From: Clostridiales bacterium
GTDB lineage: Bacteria; Bacillota; Clostridia; Oscillospirales; Acutalibacteraceae
Length of the DNA: 64,000 bases
Reading direction: 5' to 3'
NCBI GenBank assembly: GCA_018364155.1
Contig: JAGZMM010000001.1
Location: 682,001-746,000 of the forward strand
Position 1 is the first letter of the stretch; each line of letters starts with the position of its first letter. A program made the position numbers and the translations under genes. Positions 1 through 7,559 of the stretch are shown here, piece after piece. Under the pieces are notes generated by a model that saw only the letters and a list, made by a program, of their open reading frames with translations, did not search any database and was not told the origin of the DNA.

Positions 1-259
1 CGAACGCCAGAATGGTGCGGGCGATCTCGTCAAACCCCAGATCCCGCTTGGGAGTGACTTTCAGCTCAATCAGGGCGGTGACGCATTCCCGGCCCGCCTT
101 CTCCCAGTTGACGATGGGCTTATAGCCGCGGATGACCCCATCCTTTTCCAGCTCCTTGATTTTATTCGCCACGTCCTGCTCGCTCGTCCCCAGCATACTG
201 GCCAGTTGGGCGTTTGTCAGACGTGCGTTTTCGTCGAGTAGTTTCAGTAGCTTGTCCAT
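1..259 (-). CDS. Lrp/AsnC family transcriptional regulator (C-terminus cut by window edge)
   Basis: Translating the minus strand from the ATG at 259 gives an open frame running off the window, starting MDKLLKLLDENARLTNAQLA. It has the Lrp/AsnC layout: a winged helix-turn-helix (about residues 1-50, with LTNAQLASMLGTSEQDV as the recognition region), then the start of the RAM/AsnC ligand domain (VTALIELKV). AAGGTG lies 5 nt before the ATG. The family binds amino acids or related metabolites and acts as a dimer or octamer on DNA. The downstream half is missing, so its ligand cannot be guessed. The upstream PHP gene on the same strand ends 40 nt away, suggesting cotranscription. Confidence 0.8.
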   Translation of the reverse strand, partial: MDKLLKLLDENARLTNAQLASMLGTSEQDVANKIKELEKDGVIRGYKPIVNWEKAGRECVTALIELKVTPKRDLGFDEIARTILAF

Positions 260-299
260 AAAAGCACCTTCTTGGTTTTAGTATAGGTGGTCCGGGCGG

Positions 300-1106
300 C
301 TAGATCGCCACCTGGACGGGCTTGCGCTTTTCAAAATAGGTCATATGGGTAAACCCGGCCGCCTTGATGAGCTCGATTCCCTCTCGAATACCCGCGCCCA
401 CATGGCGTGCGCAGTGCGCGTCCGACCCGACGGTGATGATTTCCCCGCCAAGCTCCCGGTACCGCTTGACCTGCCGAAGTTCCGGCATGGTGCGCCCCAG
501 CGCCTGGCGCAGAGTGGACGTGTTGACCTCGATGCCGCAACCATTTTCAATCAAAGCCTTTAGGATCTCGTCCATCTGATCTTCGCACCGGTCTAGGTTG
601 GCCGTAAGCCCGTGCTCGCCCACAATGTAGCGAAGCGGATAGGTCAGGTGCCCAAGTACGTCGAACTTGCCCCACCGGGCCAGTTCCAAAAGTTCTTGGT
701 AATATTCTTCCAGCAGCCGGTCGATGTTTTCGCCCGCATAGTCGATAAACGCGAAGTCCGGACGGCCTTTGGTATTGTGCAGCGAGCCGATGATAAAATC
801 AAACCCCGCCTTTACCACCTGCTCGGCGCAGGGGATGTTCTGGGTTGCCTGGCCCAGTTCCACACCCACCAAGACCTTTAAGCGGTCGCGAAATACCTCT
901 CTGGCTTTGATAATTTCAAACATGGACTGCTTAATCGACCGGTCGTAGCATTCCTCCTTGAACACGTTGATCTCGCAGTGATCGGTGATTGCCAGGGCAA
1001 AGAGTCCTTTGTCCACCGCGGCCTCGCACAGACTTGTGGTAGGCTCCTCCCCATCCGGGGAACTGTCCGAATGGGTGTGCAGGTCCATCAGCGGCATGTC
1101 CAACAT
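300..1106 (-). CDS. PHP-family phosphoesterase, histidinol-phosphatase-like
   Basis: This 268-residue protein has the polymerase-and-histidinol-phosphatase metal motifs: DLHTHSDSS at the N-terminus, ITDHCE, a central GSLHNT and GHLTYPLRY, and the C-terminal GSDAH. The GSLH and GHL..R pattern is typical of HisJ/HisK-type histidinol phosphatases, which remove phosphate from L-histidinol phosphate using a trinuclear metal site in the cytoplasm. The start is placed at the ATG at 1106 because AGAAAGG lies 9 nt upstream; a GTG seven codons earlier has no good site. hisF and hisH lie 20 kb away, so a histidine role is plausible but not proved by context. The nearest downstream gene is an Lrp-type regulator. 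Confidence 0.75.
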   Translation of the reverse strand: MLDMPLMDLHTHSDSSPDGEEPTTSLCEAAVDKGLFALAITDHCEINVFKEECYDRSIKQSMFEIIKAREVFRDRLKVLVGVELGQATQNIPCAEQVVKAGFDFIIGSLHNTKGRPDFAFIDYAGENIDRLLEEYYQELLELARWGKFDVLGHLTYPLRYIVGEHGLTANLDRCEDQMDEILKALIENGCGIEVNTSTLRQALGRTMPELRQVKRYRELGGEIITVGSDAHCARHVGAGIREGIELIKAAGFTHMTYFEKRKPVQVAI

Positions 1107-1194
1107 ATGCCTCATCCTTTCTTGCACCTGCCCGGCGGCAGGCGGATCGCGCTAATATGAGTTTTTAGGAGTTTTATTCTGTCTATATTCAGAG

Positions 1195-1203
1195 TTTATC
1201 ATA
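1195..1203 (-). promoter_or_regulatory. Possible extended -10 promoter for the PHP gene
   Basis: The minus strand reads TATGAT at 1203-1198, preceded by TGG (extended -10). No clear -35 is present. It would give a leader of about 85 nt before the PHP start at 1106. Weak call based on sequence only. Confidence 0.35.
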
Positions 1204-1237
1204 CCATATTCCAAAAAAAAATAATAGGTAAGTTTTA

Positions 1238-1266
1238 TTTACTTTCTCAAGTCAATGGTGTATAAT
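1238..1266 (+). promoter_or_regulatory. Promoter of the ABC exporter operon
   Basis: TTTACT and TATAAT are separated by 17 nt, within a T/A-rich stretch, and end 33 nt before the GTG start at 1300. The -10 is a perfect consensus and the -35 is weak. Confidence 0.6.
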
Positions 1267-1299
1267 CAGAGCAGACTCGAAACAAAGGAGTGTGATTGG

Positions 1300-2223
1300 G
1301 TGCTGTTAGAAGTAAAGAACGTGGTCAAAACGTTCGGGGAAAAGCGGGTGCTTGATGGGATCAGCCTGCAGGTAGAAAGCGGCGCGGCGCTGGGGCTTCT
1401 GGGCCGAAACGGGGCGGGAAAAACCACCACCATCCGCATTGTCATGGGTGTATTTCCCGCAGACAGCGGTGAAATTTTGCTCAACGGCAAGCCGATATCC
1501 AAATCAGGCGCCACCTTCGGCTATCTGCCGGAGGAACGGGGTCTGTATCCGAAAAAGCGCATCGGCGACCAGCTGGTCTACTTAGCCCGCCTGCGGGGAT
1601 TAAGCAAAACCGATGCAGTGGCGTCGGTGAAACGCTGGCTTGCCCGGCTGGGGATGGAGGAGGTTTATGCAAAAAAGCTGGACACTTTATCCAAGGGCAA
1701 TCAGCAGAAAATCCAGCTGGCCTCTACCCTGCTACATGACCCGGACATCGTCATTTTAGATGAGCCCTTCTCCGGTCTTGACCCGGTCAATGCTTCCTTG
1801 CTTAAGGACGTGGTCCGAGAGCTGGTGGCGGCAGGCAAGACGGTGATCTTCTCCAGCCACCAGATGGGCTATGTGGAGGAGTTCTGCGATAACATTGCCA
1901 TTTTAAACGGTGGGCGTATCGTTTTAGATGGAAACCTGCACGACATCAAAATGAGCTATCCGCGTAACCGTATTCTCGTATCCTTGGACAAAGGGGACAT
2001 GGCTCCTTCCATCAAAGCGGCGCTTAGCCAGGCGGGCCTTGATAACCTGGTAACCAAGTTCACCCCCAGGGAGCACGAAGTAATCCTAACGCTTGCCGAC
2101 CCGGCAAAGCGGGGCCAGGTGCTGGCGGCCTTATCGGAAGCGGGGCTGGCGGTAGACCGGTTTGAGGTGCTCACCCCAACCCTTGAACAGATTTTTGTGG
2201 AAAAGGCAGGTGAACCGGCATGA
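1300..2223 (+). CDS. ABC transporter ATP-binding protein (NatA-like)
   Basis: A 307-residue ATPase with Walker A GRNGAGKT (residues 35-42), a signature LSKGNQQ near residue 131 and Walker B VILDEPFSGLDP near 151, followed by a C-terminal extension of the DUF4162 type seen in NatA-like exporters. It drives the membrane partner encoded immediately downstream, with which it overlaps by 4 nt (ATGA), so the two are translationally coupled. The start is a GTG at 1300 with AAAGGAG 9 nt upstream; an in-frame GTG at 1255 lies before the -10 element and cannot be the start. NatAB-type systems export sodium or small toxic compounds; the substrate here is unknown. Confidence 0.9.
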   Translation: MLLEVKNVVKTFGEKRVLDGISLQVESGAALGLLGRNGAGKTTTIRIVMGVFPADSGEILLNGKPISKSGATFGYLPEERGLYPKKRIGDQLVYLARLRGLSKTDAVASVKRWLARLGMEEVYAKKLDTLSKGNQQKIQLASTLLHDPDIVILDEPFSGLDPVNASLLKDVVRELVAAGKTVIFSSHQMGYVEEFCDNIAILNGGRIVLDGNLHDIKMSYPRNRILVSLDKGDMAPSIKAALSQAGLDNLVTKFTPREHEVILTLADPAKRGQVLAALSEAGLAVDRFEVLTPTLEQIFVEKAGEPA

Positions 2224-3470
2224 AGCAGTTCTTCATTGTATTTCAGCACGAATATGTGGGTTTCCTGAAAAACAAGGTGTACGCCGGCGTGACCATCTTT
2301 TTGGTGCTGGCCATCGCCGTGGTATTGAGCCTGCCAAACCTTCTCTCCCTCTTCTCTTCCACAGACTCGCCCGCTGCCCCACCCGCCGATGCGGAGAAGC
2401 CGGTGGTCCTGGTGGACGCGGCGGCGGCCGGAGACGGCTACGCGGCTTACCTTTCATCTGTATTCCCCGACTATGCTTTTGAGGAAACAAACACGGCGGG
2501 GCTCGACCTCAAGGCGCTCATCAACGATGGAGATTATGAGGGCGCGGTGGTGTTCCAGTCCCCCATGCAGTACGAGTTTTACACGAAGCGGCTGGGAATC
2601 GCGGGAAGCAGTCTGCTCGGCGGCCTTTCGGAGGCGGTCACCATGAAAATGCGCACCGACGCGCTGACCGCCCTGGGCGTCACCGAACAAGAGGCGGCGC
2701 AGATCATGACTGCTCAGCCGCAGCAAAGTGTCATCGAAACCGGCAAGAGCTTTATGGACACGTACTTCTACACCTACGCCCTACTCTTTATCCTGTACCT
2801 CTCGGTCATTCTTTACGGCCAGATGGTGGCTTCGGCGGTGGCGGCGGAGAAAAGCAACCGGGCCATGGAAATGCTCATCACCACTGCAAGCCCCAATAAT
2901 CTGATGTTCGGCAAGATTATGGGCGTGGGCCTTGCGGGGCTGACACAGGTGGCAGTTATTCTGCTGGCGGCCTTCGGGTTCTATCAGCTCAACGCCTCCG
3001 CCTGGAACAATGAAATCGTAAAGTCCCTGTTCAACATGCCGGTGAACATTATGCTGTTTACCCTCTTGTTCTACCTGCTGGGCTTCTTCCTCTACGCATT
3101 CCTGTTTGGAGCGGTGGGGTCGCTGGTCAGCCGCACGGAGGATGTAAACACCACCATCACTCCCATGATGCTGCTGCTTGTCGGCGCCTTTCTCCTGTCC
3201 CTCTATGCGATGCTGGGAAATCCAGACAGCCCGCTGGTGGTCGTCTGCTCCTTCATCCCTTTCTTTACCCCGATGCTCATGTTTGTGCGCATCTGCATGA
3301 CCGACGTGCCCGTATGGCAGATTCTTCTGTCGGTGGTGCTCACGGTGGGCTTTACCGGGTTCATGGGATGGCTTTCGGCGAAGATTTACCGGGTGGGCGT
3401 GCTCATGTACGGCAAGCCCCCCAAGCCTGAAGAACTCATCCGCGTGCTGAAAGACAGCAAACACTACTGA
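2220..3470 (+). CDS. ABC-2 type transporter permease (NatB-like)
   Basis: A 416-residue membrane protein with the ABC-2 (NatB/YhaP-like) layout: an N-terminal membrane helix (about residues 20-40), a large extracytoplasmic region with an acidic segment, then a cluster of five or six hydrophobic helices from about residue 185 to the C-terminus. AAEKSNRAMEMLITTASPNNLMFGK is split in the usual place between the first two helices of this cluster; the phrase R-x-MEMLITT is characteristic of the family. It forms the membrane pathway for the ATPase encoded just upstream and probably exports a small molecule or ion. The operon ends in a strong terminator at 3483-3538. Confidence 0.88.
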   Translation: MKQFFIVFQHEYVGFLKNKVYAGVTIFLVLAIAVVLSLPNLLSLFSSTDSPAAPPADAEKPVVLVDAAAAGDGYAAYLSSVFPDYAFEETNTAGLDLKALINDGDYEGAVVFQSPMQYEFYTKRLGIAGSSLLGGLSEAVTMKMRTDALTALGVTEQEAAQIMTAQPQQSVIETGKSFMDTYFYTYALLFILYLSVILYGQMVASAVAAEKSNRAMEMLITTASPNNLMFGKIMGVGLAGLTQVAVILLAAFGFYQLNASAWNNEIVKSLFNMPVNIMLFTLLFYLLGFFLYAFLFGAVGSLVSRTEDVNTTITPMMLLLVGAFLLSLYAMLGNPDSPLVVVCSFIPFFTPMLMFVRICMTDVPVWQILLSVVLTVGFTGFMGWLSAKIYRVGVLMYGKPPKPEELIRVLKDSKHY

Positions 3471-3482
3471 TCCTGTCAACCG

Positions 3483-3538
3483 AAAAACAGACGCCCCGCT
3501 TGTCCCAACTTCGGGACTTTGACGGGGCGTCTGTTTTT
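3483..3538 (+). terminator. Rho-independent terminator after the ABC exporter
   Basis: A perfect 16-bp inverted repeat (arms 3483-3498 and 3523-3538, core ACAGACGCCCCG), with a smaller GTCCC/GGGAC hairpin in the loop and a run of T at the end. It would also work on the minus strand. Confidence 0.9.
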
Positions 3539-3672
3539 CTTCTGTAATCATTCGCCAAAACCGTCATCCTTTCGTAAGGGATTTGTAAGAACCGAAGGTG
3601 GAATTTCGGCTATTCTAGCCATATACTTTGACTGCATTGCGGATTTCCATACGAAAAGGAGCGGTAGATACG

Positions 3673-5196
3673 ATGCAAACGCCATCTGTGAAACTCTTAC
3701 TGGTCTATCCGGACTTTACCGAAAGTGACACCCCAAGAAAGCATTCCGGCGGCAATTACAGCGAAGGGCTTGCTTCCATCAGCGCGGTGCTCAAAAAGGC
3801 GGGCGTGGGCGTTTCCCTGCTGCACCTGCTTTATGAGCACGACAAGGAGCAGTTTCTCGAAAAATTGAAGGGGTACGACTTTGATTTGATCGGCTTTTCG
3901 GTGCGCACCACCGCCTTCGAGTACGTAAAGAAGCTGGCGGGATGGGCCAAGGAAGCCACGGGGAAATTCCTCTTCTGCGGAGGATACCACCCTACCCTGG
4001 TACCCGACGAGGTGCTGGCGGCGGACGGAGTGGACGCGGTGTGCATTGGGGAAGGGGAATACCCGGTGCTGGAGCTGTGCCAGCGGTTTTGGCAAAAGGA
4101 TGAGGACTTTTACCGCATCCAGAGCTTTCATTTCAAGACTCCGGAGGGCGGCGTCATCCGCAATCCCGTGCGGCCCATGCTAGAAAACCTAGACGAGCTG
4201 CCGATCCCAGACTTTGACCTGTTCGACTTTGACAACCTGACTGCGAGCAAGACGGGGAGCGCTCTGGTGATGATGAGCCGGGGATGCCTCTTTTCCTGCA
4301 CCTACTGCGGCAACTCCCAGTTTCGCAACGTCTATCCCAACCGCAAGCGGTACGCCCGCTTCCGGTCCTTCGAAAATTCCCTCCTTTATCTGAAAACCCT
4401 GCTGAAAAAGCACCCGTACATTCAGTTTTTAAACTTCCGCGACGCCATCTTTAATATGTACGACGATTGGTTTTACGGGTTTATGGAGGTATATAAAAAG
4501 GAAATCGGCCTGCCCTTCACCTGCAACCTGCGCTTGGACATCATGACGGAAGAAACGGTGCGGGTAATGAAAGAGGCGGGGTGCTATCTCATCGACGTGG
4601 GAGTAGAGTCCGGCGACGAGGAAATCCGCCACAAGTACCTCAAGCGGATGATGACTGACGAGCAGATGATTCACGCCTTTTCCTGGTTTCACAAGTACGG
4701 CATCACGTCGCTGACCTATAACATTGTGGGCCTGCCCTTTGAGGACCTGCACAAGGCCCTCAAGACCATCAAGCTGAATGTAAAGCTAAACCCTGACAAG
4801 GTTATCCCCAACATCTTCTACCCCTATCCCATGACCATTCTGGCCGACATTGCCCGCAAGGCCGGGTTTGTCCCGGACGTGATCGAGCCGGGGACCAAGG
4901 TGCCCCTCAAGCAGGAGCAGTTTCCCGAGCATGAGGTGCTCTTCGCGTCCTATTATTTTCTGACGTTTCTTCGCCTCTACCGGTTTGCCGGCAAGCTGCC
5001 GGGGGCTTTGGGGCGCGGGTTTTCCCGGATGTGCGACGGGGTTTTCGTGGGCCGTCTCACTCCGCGCAAGGCGCTTGTGAAGCTCTACGAGGGGGCGGAC
5101 CGGTGCAACAAGGGACTGAGGCGGACGGTCAGCAAACGGCTGCCGGGAGTCTATATGTGGCTGAGGCGGCGGCGCAACAAGATCGCCGCGGCTTAA
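3673..5196 (+). CDS. B12-binding-domain radical SAM protein
   Basis: A 507-residue protein. Residues 1-160 resemble the cobalamin-binding Rossmann fold that precedes many radical SAM domains (LIGFSVRTT, FCGGYHPTLVPDEVL, GEGEYPVLEL). The radical SAM cluster motif is C205-x3-C209-x2-C212 (CLFSCTYC), followed by the SAM-binding strands. No DxHxxG cobalamin lower-ligand motif is visible, so B12 may be bound base-off without a protein histidine, or not at all. Reactions in this class include methylations and rearrangements; substrate unknown. It is a single-gene unit between a terminator and a convergent SLOG gene. The start at 3673 follows AAAAGGAG by 11 nt. Confidence 0.8.
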   Translation: MQTPSVKLLLVYPDFTESDTPRKHSGGNYSEGLASISAVLKKAGVGVSLLHLLYEHDKEQFLEKLKGYDFDLIGFSVRTTAFEYVKKLAGWAKEATGKFLFCGGYHPTLVPDEVLAADGVDAVCIGEGEYPVLELCQRFWQKDEDFYRIQSFHFKTPEGGVIRNPVRPMLENLDELPIPDFDLFDFDNLTASKTGSALVMMSRGCLFSCTYCGNSQFRNVYPNRKRYARFRSFENSLLYLKTLLKKHPYIQFLNFRDAIFNMYDDWFYGFMEVYKKEIGLPFTCNLRLDIMTEETVRVMKEAGCYLIDVGVESGDEEIRHKYLKRMMTDEQMIHAFSWFHKYGITSLTYNIVGLPFEDLHKALKTIKLNVKLNPDKVIPNIFYPYPMTILADIARKAGFVPDVIEPGTKVPLKQEQFPEHEVLFASYYFLTFLRLYRFAGKLPGALGRGFSRMCDGVFVGRLTPRKALVKLYEGADRCNKGLRRTVSKRLPGVYMWLRRRRNKIAAA

Positions 5197-5672
5197 CGCT
5201 CTGCCAGGTTTAAGACCCACAGGCCCTGCCCCTTGGCATAGCGCACTGTCATGCCGGTTCCGCTACGTTCCCGGGTCAGGTAACACAGGCAGATCCCGCT
5301 TTCCTCCACCAGGCGGCGGTTGCGGACGAAATAGCAGCCCTGCTCGTACCTGGGGGCCAGCACCGCCACCTTGTCAGCCTGGCGGCGGATGGCCCAGAAT
5401 TCCTGCCTGTCCTCTTCCCGCCAGGAAGCCTCCTGCCCCTCGAAGGGCAGGACCAGAATCAGCTTGATATGCGGGTAACGCTCCCGCTTCTTCAATACTT
5501 CCCGGGCGGCCAGGGCGTCAAAGCCCCGCGCCCCGCCCGCGGCAAAACAGCAGACGCCTTGGCCGATGAGCAATTCGATTGCATCGGCCAGGCGTCTTTT
5601 TAGGTCCGGCAGCATCCGGGCGGGCAGGTTTCGGTGGCCGGTGAAGCAGCAGATTTTGTCCCGTGGAATCAT
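5193..5672 (-). CDS. SLOG-family protein (DUF1273/YpsA-like)
   Basis: A 159-residue protein with the DUF1273 Rossmann-like signature: ICCFTGHRNLP at the N-terminus, GGARGFDALAAREVL at about residues 46-60, and a PFEGQEASW-like segment. SLOG-superfamily proteins bind nucleotides or nucleotide-derived ligands; DUF1273 members have no firmly established reaction. GAGGTG lies 5 nt before the ATG. The gene is divergent from an XRE regulator and its promoter is embedded in repeated palindromes (5690-5795), so the regulator probably controls it. Its 3' end overlaps the convergent radical SAM gene by 4 nt. Confidence 0.78.
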   Translation of the reverse strand: MIPRDKICCFTGHRNLPARMLPDLKRRLADAIELLIGQGVCCFAAGGARGFDALAAREVLKKRERYPHIKLILVLPFEGQEASWREEDRQEFWAIRRQADKVAVLAPRYEQGCYFVRNRRLVEESGICLCYLTRERSGTGMTVRYAKGQGLWVLNLAER

Positions 5673-5689
5673 AATAGCACCTCAAATTA

Positions 5690-5795
5690 AACGGAATACC
5701 GTTATTCTATTCCGAAATTCCGTTAAAGTCAACGGTATTCCGAATGATAATAAGAAGCCCGCTACATACACTGAACTTAACGAAATATCGTTAAG
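5690..5795. promoter_or_regulatory. Operator cluster between the SLOG and XRE genes
   Basis: Two palindromes share the form AACGn-AATA-nCGTT. One is AACGGAATACCGTT at 5690-5703. The other is CTTAACGAAATATCGTTAAG at 5776-5795, with perfect 8-bp arms. Between them lie an imperfect site, AACGGTATTCCGAA (5731-5744), and two direct copies of ATTCCGWW at 5709-5724. The outer CGGAATACCGTT (5692-5703) and AACGGTATTCCG (5731-5742) are exact reverse complements. The sites bracket both divergent start regions, which is typical of XRE autoregulation; the last one abuts the XRE ribosome site. Confidence 0.65.
5704..5732 (-). promoter_or_regulatory. Promoter of the SLOG gene
   Basis: On the minus strand TTGACT (5732-5727) and TAGAAT (5709-5704) are spaced by 17 nt. 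The predicted start point falls inside the AACGGAATACCGTT palindrome, so binding there should block transcription. Confidence 0.7.
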
Positions 5796-5805
5796 AGGTG
5801 TTGCT

Positions 5806-6051
5806 ATGAAAACCACAAGTGAAGTTATTGTTGATCGTATCTACGCATTGTGCAAAGAAAGAGGTATTTCCGTGAATCGCTTATGCACCATTTCCGGCAT
5901 GACGCAATCCACCGTCAGCGATATCGCAAACGGCATTACTAAGAATCCGGGCGTTATAACCATCAAAAAGCTCTGCGACGGGCTGGACATTACCCTGGGT
6001 GACTTCTTTTCCACTAAGGAGTTCGACGAGCTCGAGCAGGAGATCAAATAA
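5806..6051 (+). CDS. XRE-family HTH transcriptional regulator
   Basis: An 81-residue protein that is almost entirely a Cro/CI-type helix-turn-helix domain: ISVNRLCTISGMTQSTVSDI carries the two DNA-binding helices (about residues 20-40), followed by the conserved TIKKLCDGLDITLGDFF tail. There is no separate sensor domain, so it is either a simple repressor or needs a partner. AGAGGTG lies 5 nt before the ATG at 5806 and touches a perfect 20-bp palindrome. The likely targets are its own gene and the divergent SLOG gene. Confidence 0.85.
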   Translation: MKTTSEVIVDRIYALCKERGISVNRLCTISGMTQSTVSDIANGITKNPGVITIKKLCDGLDITLGDFFSTKEFDELEQEIK

Positions 6052-6061
6052 GGCCCTGCCC

Positions 6062-6090
6062 TTGCCAATTTTCCTGCCAGACGGTATAAT
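6062..6090 (+). promoter_or_regulatory. Promoter of the cyclophilin operon
   Basis: TTGCCA and TATAAT with 17-nt spacing, 36 nt before the first cyclophilin ATG, which has GGAGG 9 nt upstream. Confidence 0.75.
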
Positions 6091-6126
6091 AAAACAATTC
6101 AATCTAACATATGGAGGAAACAACCT

Positions 6127-6732
6127 ATGGCCATCAATCAGCTGGAGCATCCCAAGGCCGGCGACTTAATCGCCGTCATGCATACCACCATGGGCGACAT
6201 TAAAATCCGCCTCTTCCCCGACCAGGTGCCGAAAACCGTGGAGAACTTCACCACCCATGCGAAGAACGGGTATTACAACGGCGTTCTTTTCCACCGGGTC
6301 ATCAGCGGCTTTATGATTCAGGGCGGCGATCCCCAGGGTACGGGCATGGGCGGCGAGTCCATCTGGGGCGGACCATTTGCCGACGAATTCGACGTGGACC
6401 TGCACAACCTGCGCGGCGCCCTTTCCATGGCGAACGCCGGACCCAACACCAACGGCAGCCAGTTCTTCATCGTCCAGGCGCCCGAGGTCCATGAGGGCCT
6501 GCTCGCTCAGATGGAGGGCCTGACCGACCGGGGTTTCCCCCGCCAGACTATCGACAACTATAAGGCCGTGGGCGGCACCCCTCATCTGGACTTTAAGCAC
6601 GCGGTGTTCGGCCAGGTGTACGAGGGGATGGACGTGGTGGACGCCATTGCGTCGGTGGAGACCGGCCGGGCGGACAAGCCCAAGGAGGATGTGAAGATCA
6701 CGTCCATCGACATCGGCAATTACGCACAATAA
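6127..6732 (+). CDS. Cyclophilin-type peptidyl-prolyl cis-trans isomerase (cytoplasmic)
   Basis: A 201-residue cyclophilin without a signal peptide. It keeps the active-site blocks of the family: FHRVISGFMIQGGDP (catalytic Arg, Phe, Gln) and MANAGPNTNGSQFFI (pocket Asn, Gln, Phe). It catalyses proline isomerisation in folding proteins. An insertion with VHEGLLAQMEGLTDRGFPRQ after the second block is shared in kind with the next paralog and is common in clostridial cyclophilins. It is the first of three tandem paralogs, and the only one predicted to stay in the cytoplasm. Confidence 0.93.
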   Translation: MAINQLEHPKAGDLIAVMHTTMGDIKIRLFPDQVPKTVENFTTHAKNGYYNGVLFHRVISGFMIQGGDPQGTGMGGESIWGGPFADEFDVDLHNLRGALSMANAGPNTNGSQFFIVQAPEVHEGLLAQMEGLTDRGFPRQTIDNYKAVGGTPHLDFKHAVFGQVYEGMDVVDAIASVETGRADKPKEDVKITSIDIGNYAQ

Positions 6733-6751
6733 GAACGGAGGAGGTTTACCG

Positions 6752-7540
6752 ATGAAACAAGTCAGACGCATCTTTTTTACCGCCTGCTTCGCTCTTTTGA
6801 TCCTGCTGGCCTCCGGTTGTTCGGGAGACAAAAGCGAGGGTACGCCGCTGATGCAGCTCGACCCGCCCAAGGAGGGCGAACAAATCGCGGTAATGACCAC
6901 CAACATGGGGGTTATCAAGTTCCGCCTGTTTCCGGAGCAGGCGCCCAAAGCCGTGGAGAACTTCACCACTCACGCCAAGAACGGGTACTATAACGGAATG
7001 AAGTTCCACCGGGTCATCAACGACTTTATGATTCAAAGCGGCGATCCGGAAGGAACCGGAAGAGGCGGCGAGTCCATCTGGGGCAAAGATTTCGAGGACG
7101 AATTCTGCCCGAACCTCAACAATTTCCGGGGCGCTCTGTCCATGGCGAACGCAGGCCGGGATACCAACGGCAGCCAGTTCTTTATTGTGCAGGCCGGGCC
7201 GGACGCCTGGTCGGAATCCTTCTTCGACGCGTATGACAGCAAGCTGGGGTATCATTTTGACAAGATGCCCCAGGAAATCAAGGACAAGTACCTGGAAATC
7301 GGCGGCACTCCCTTCTTGGACGGTTCCTACACCACGGAGAAGGATCCCTCCACCGGCAGGCCGGGCAGCGGGCATACCGTGTTCGGCCAGGTGTTCGAGG
7401 GGATGGATGTAGTCGACGCCATTGCCGGGGTGGAAATGATGGCCCAGAAGGACGATCCGAACACCGAAATCAACGAAACTACGACCCCCAAGGAAGACGT
7501 GATCATTGAGAAGATCGAAATTGTGGAATACCACGCGTAA
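6752..7540 (+). CDS. Cyclophilin-type PPIase lipoprotein
   Basis: A 262-residue paralog of the preceding gene with an N-terminal lipoprotein signal: basic MKQVRR, a hydrophobic stretch, and the lipobox LASGC (Cys at about residue 24). After processing it should be anchored to the outer face of the membrane. The cyclophilin active-site blocks are intact (FHRVINDFMIQSGDP and MANAGRDTNGSQFFI), so it should isomerise prolines in secreted proteins. A GGAGGAGG ribosome site precedes it and only 19 nt separate it from the first gene. Long stretches, such as NFTTHAKNGYYNG, are identical to the first paralog, indicating tandem duplication. Confidence 0.92.
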   Translation: MKQVRRIFFTACFALLILLASGCSGDKSEGTPLMQLDPPKEGEQIAVMTTNMGVIKFRLFPEQAPKAVENFTTHAKNGYYNGMKFHRVINDFMIQSGDPEGTGRGGESIWGKDFEDEFCPNLNNFRGALSMANAGRDTNGSQFFIVQAGPDAWSESFFDAYDSKLGYHFDKMPQEIKDKYLEIGGTPFLDGSYTTEKDPSTGRPGSGHTVFGQVFEGMDVVDAIAGVEMMAQKDDPNTEINETTTPKEDVIIEKIEIVEYHA

Positions 7541-7559
7541 GCAAAGACGGGAGGCGGCG

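Noticed and set aside
2781..3551. 256-codon minus-strand frame opposite the ABC permease
   Set aside because: It begins inside the terminator hairpin and mirrors a membrane protein; the His/Glu-rich composition is an antisense artefact.
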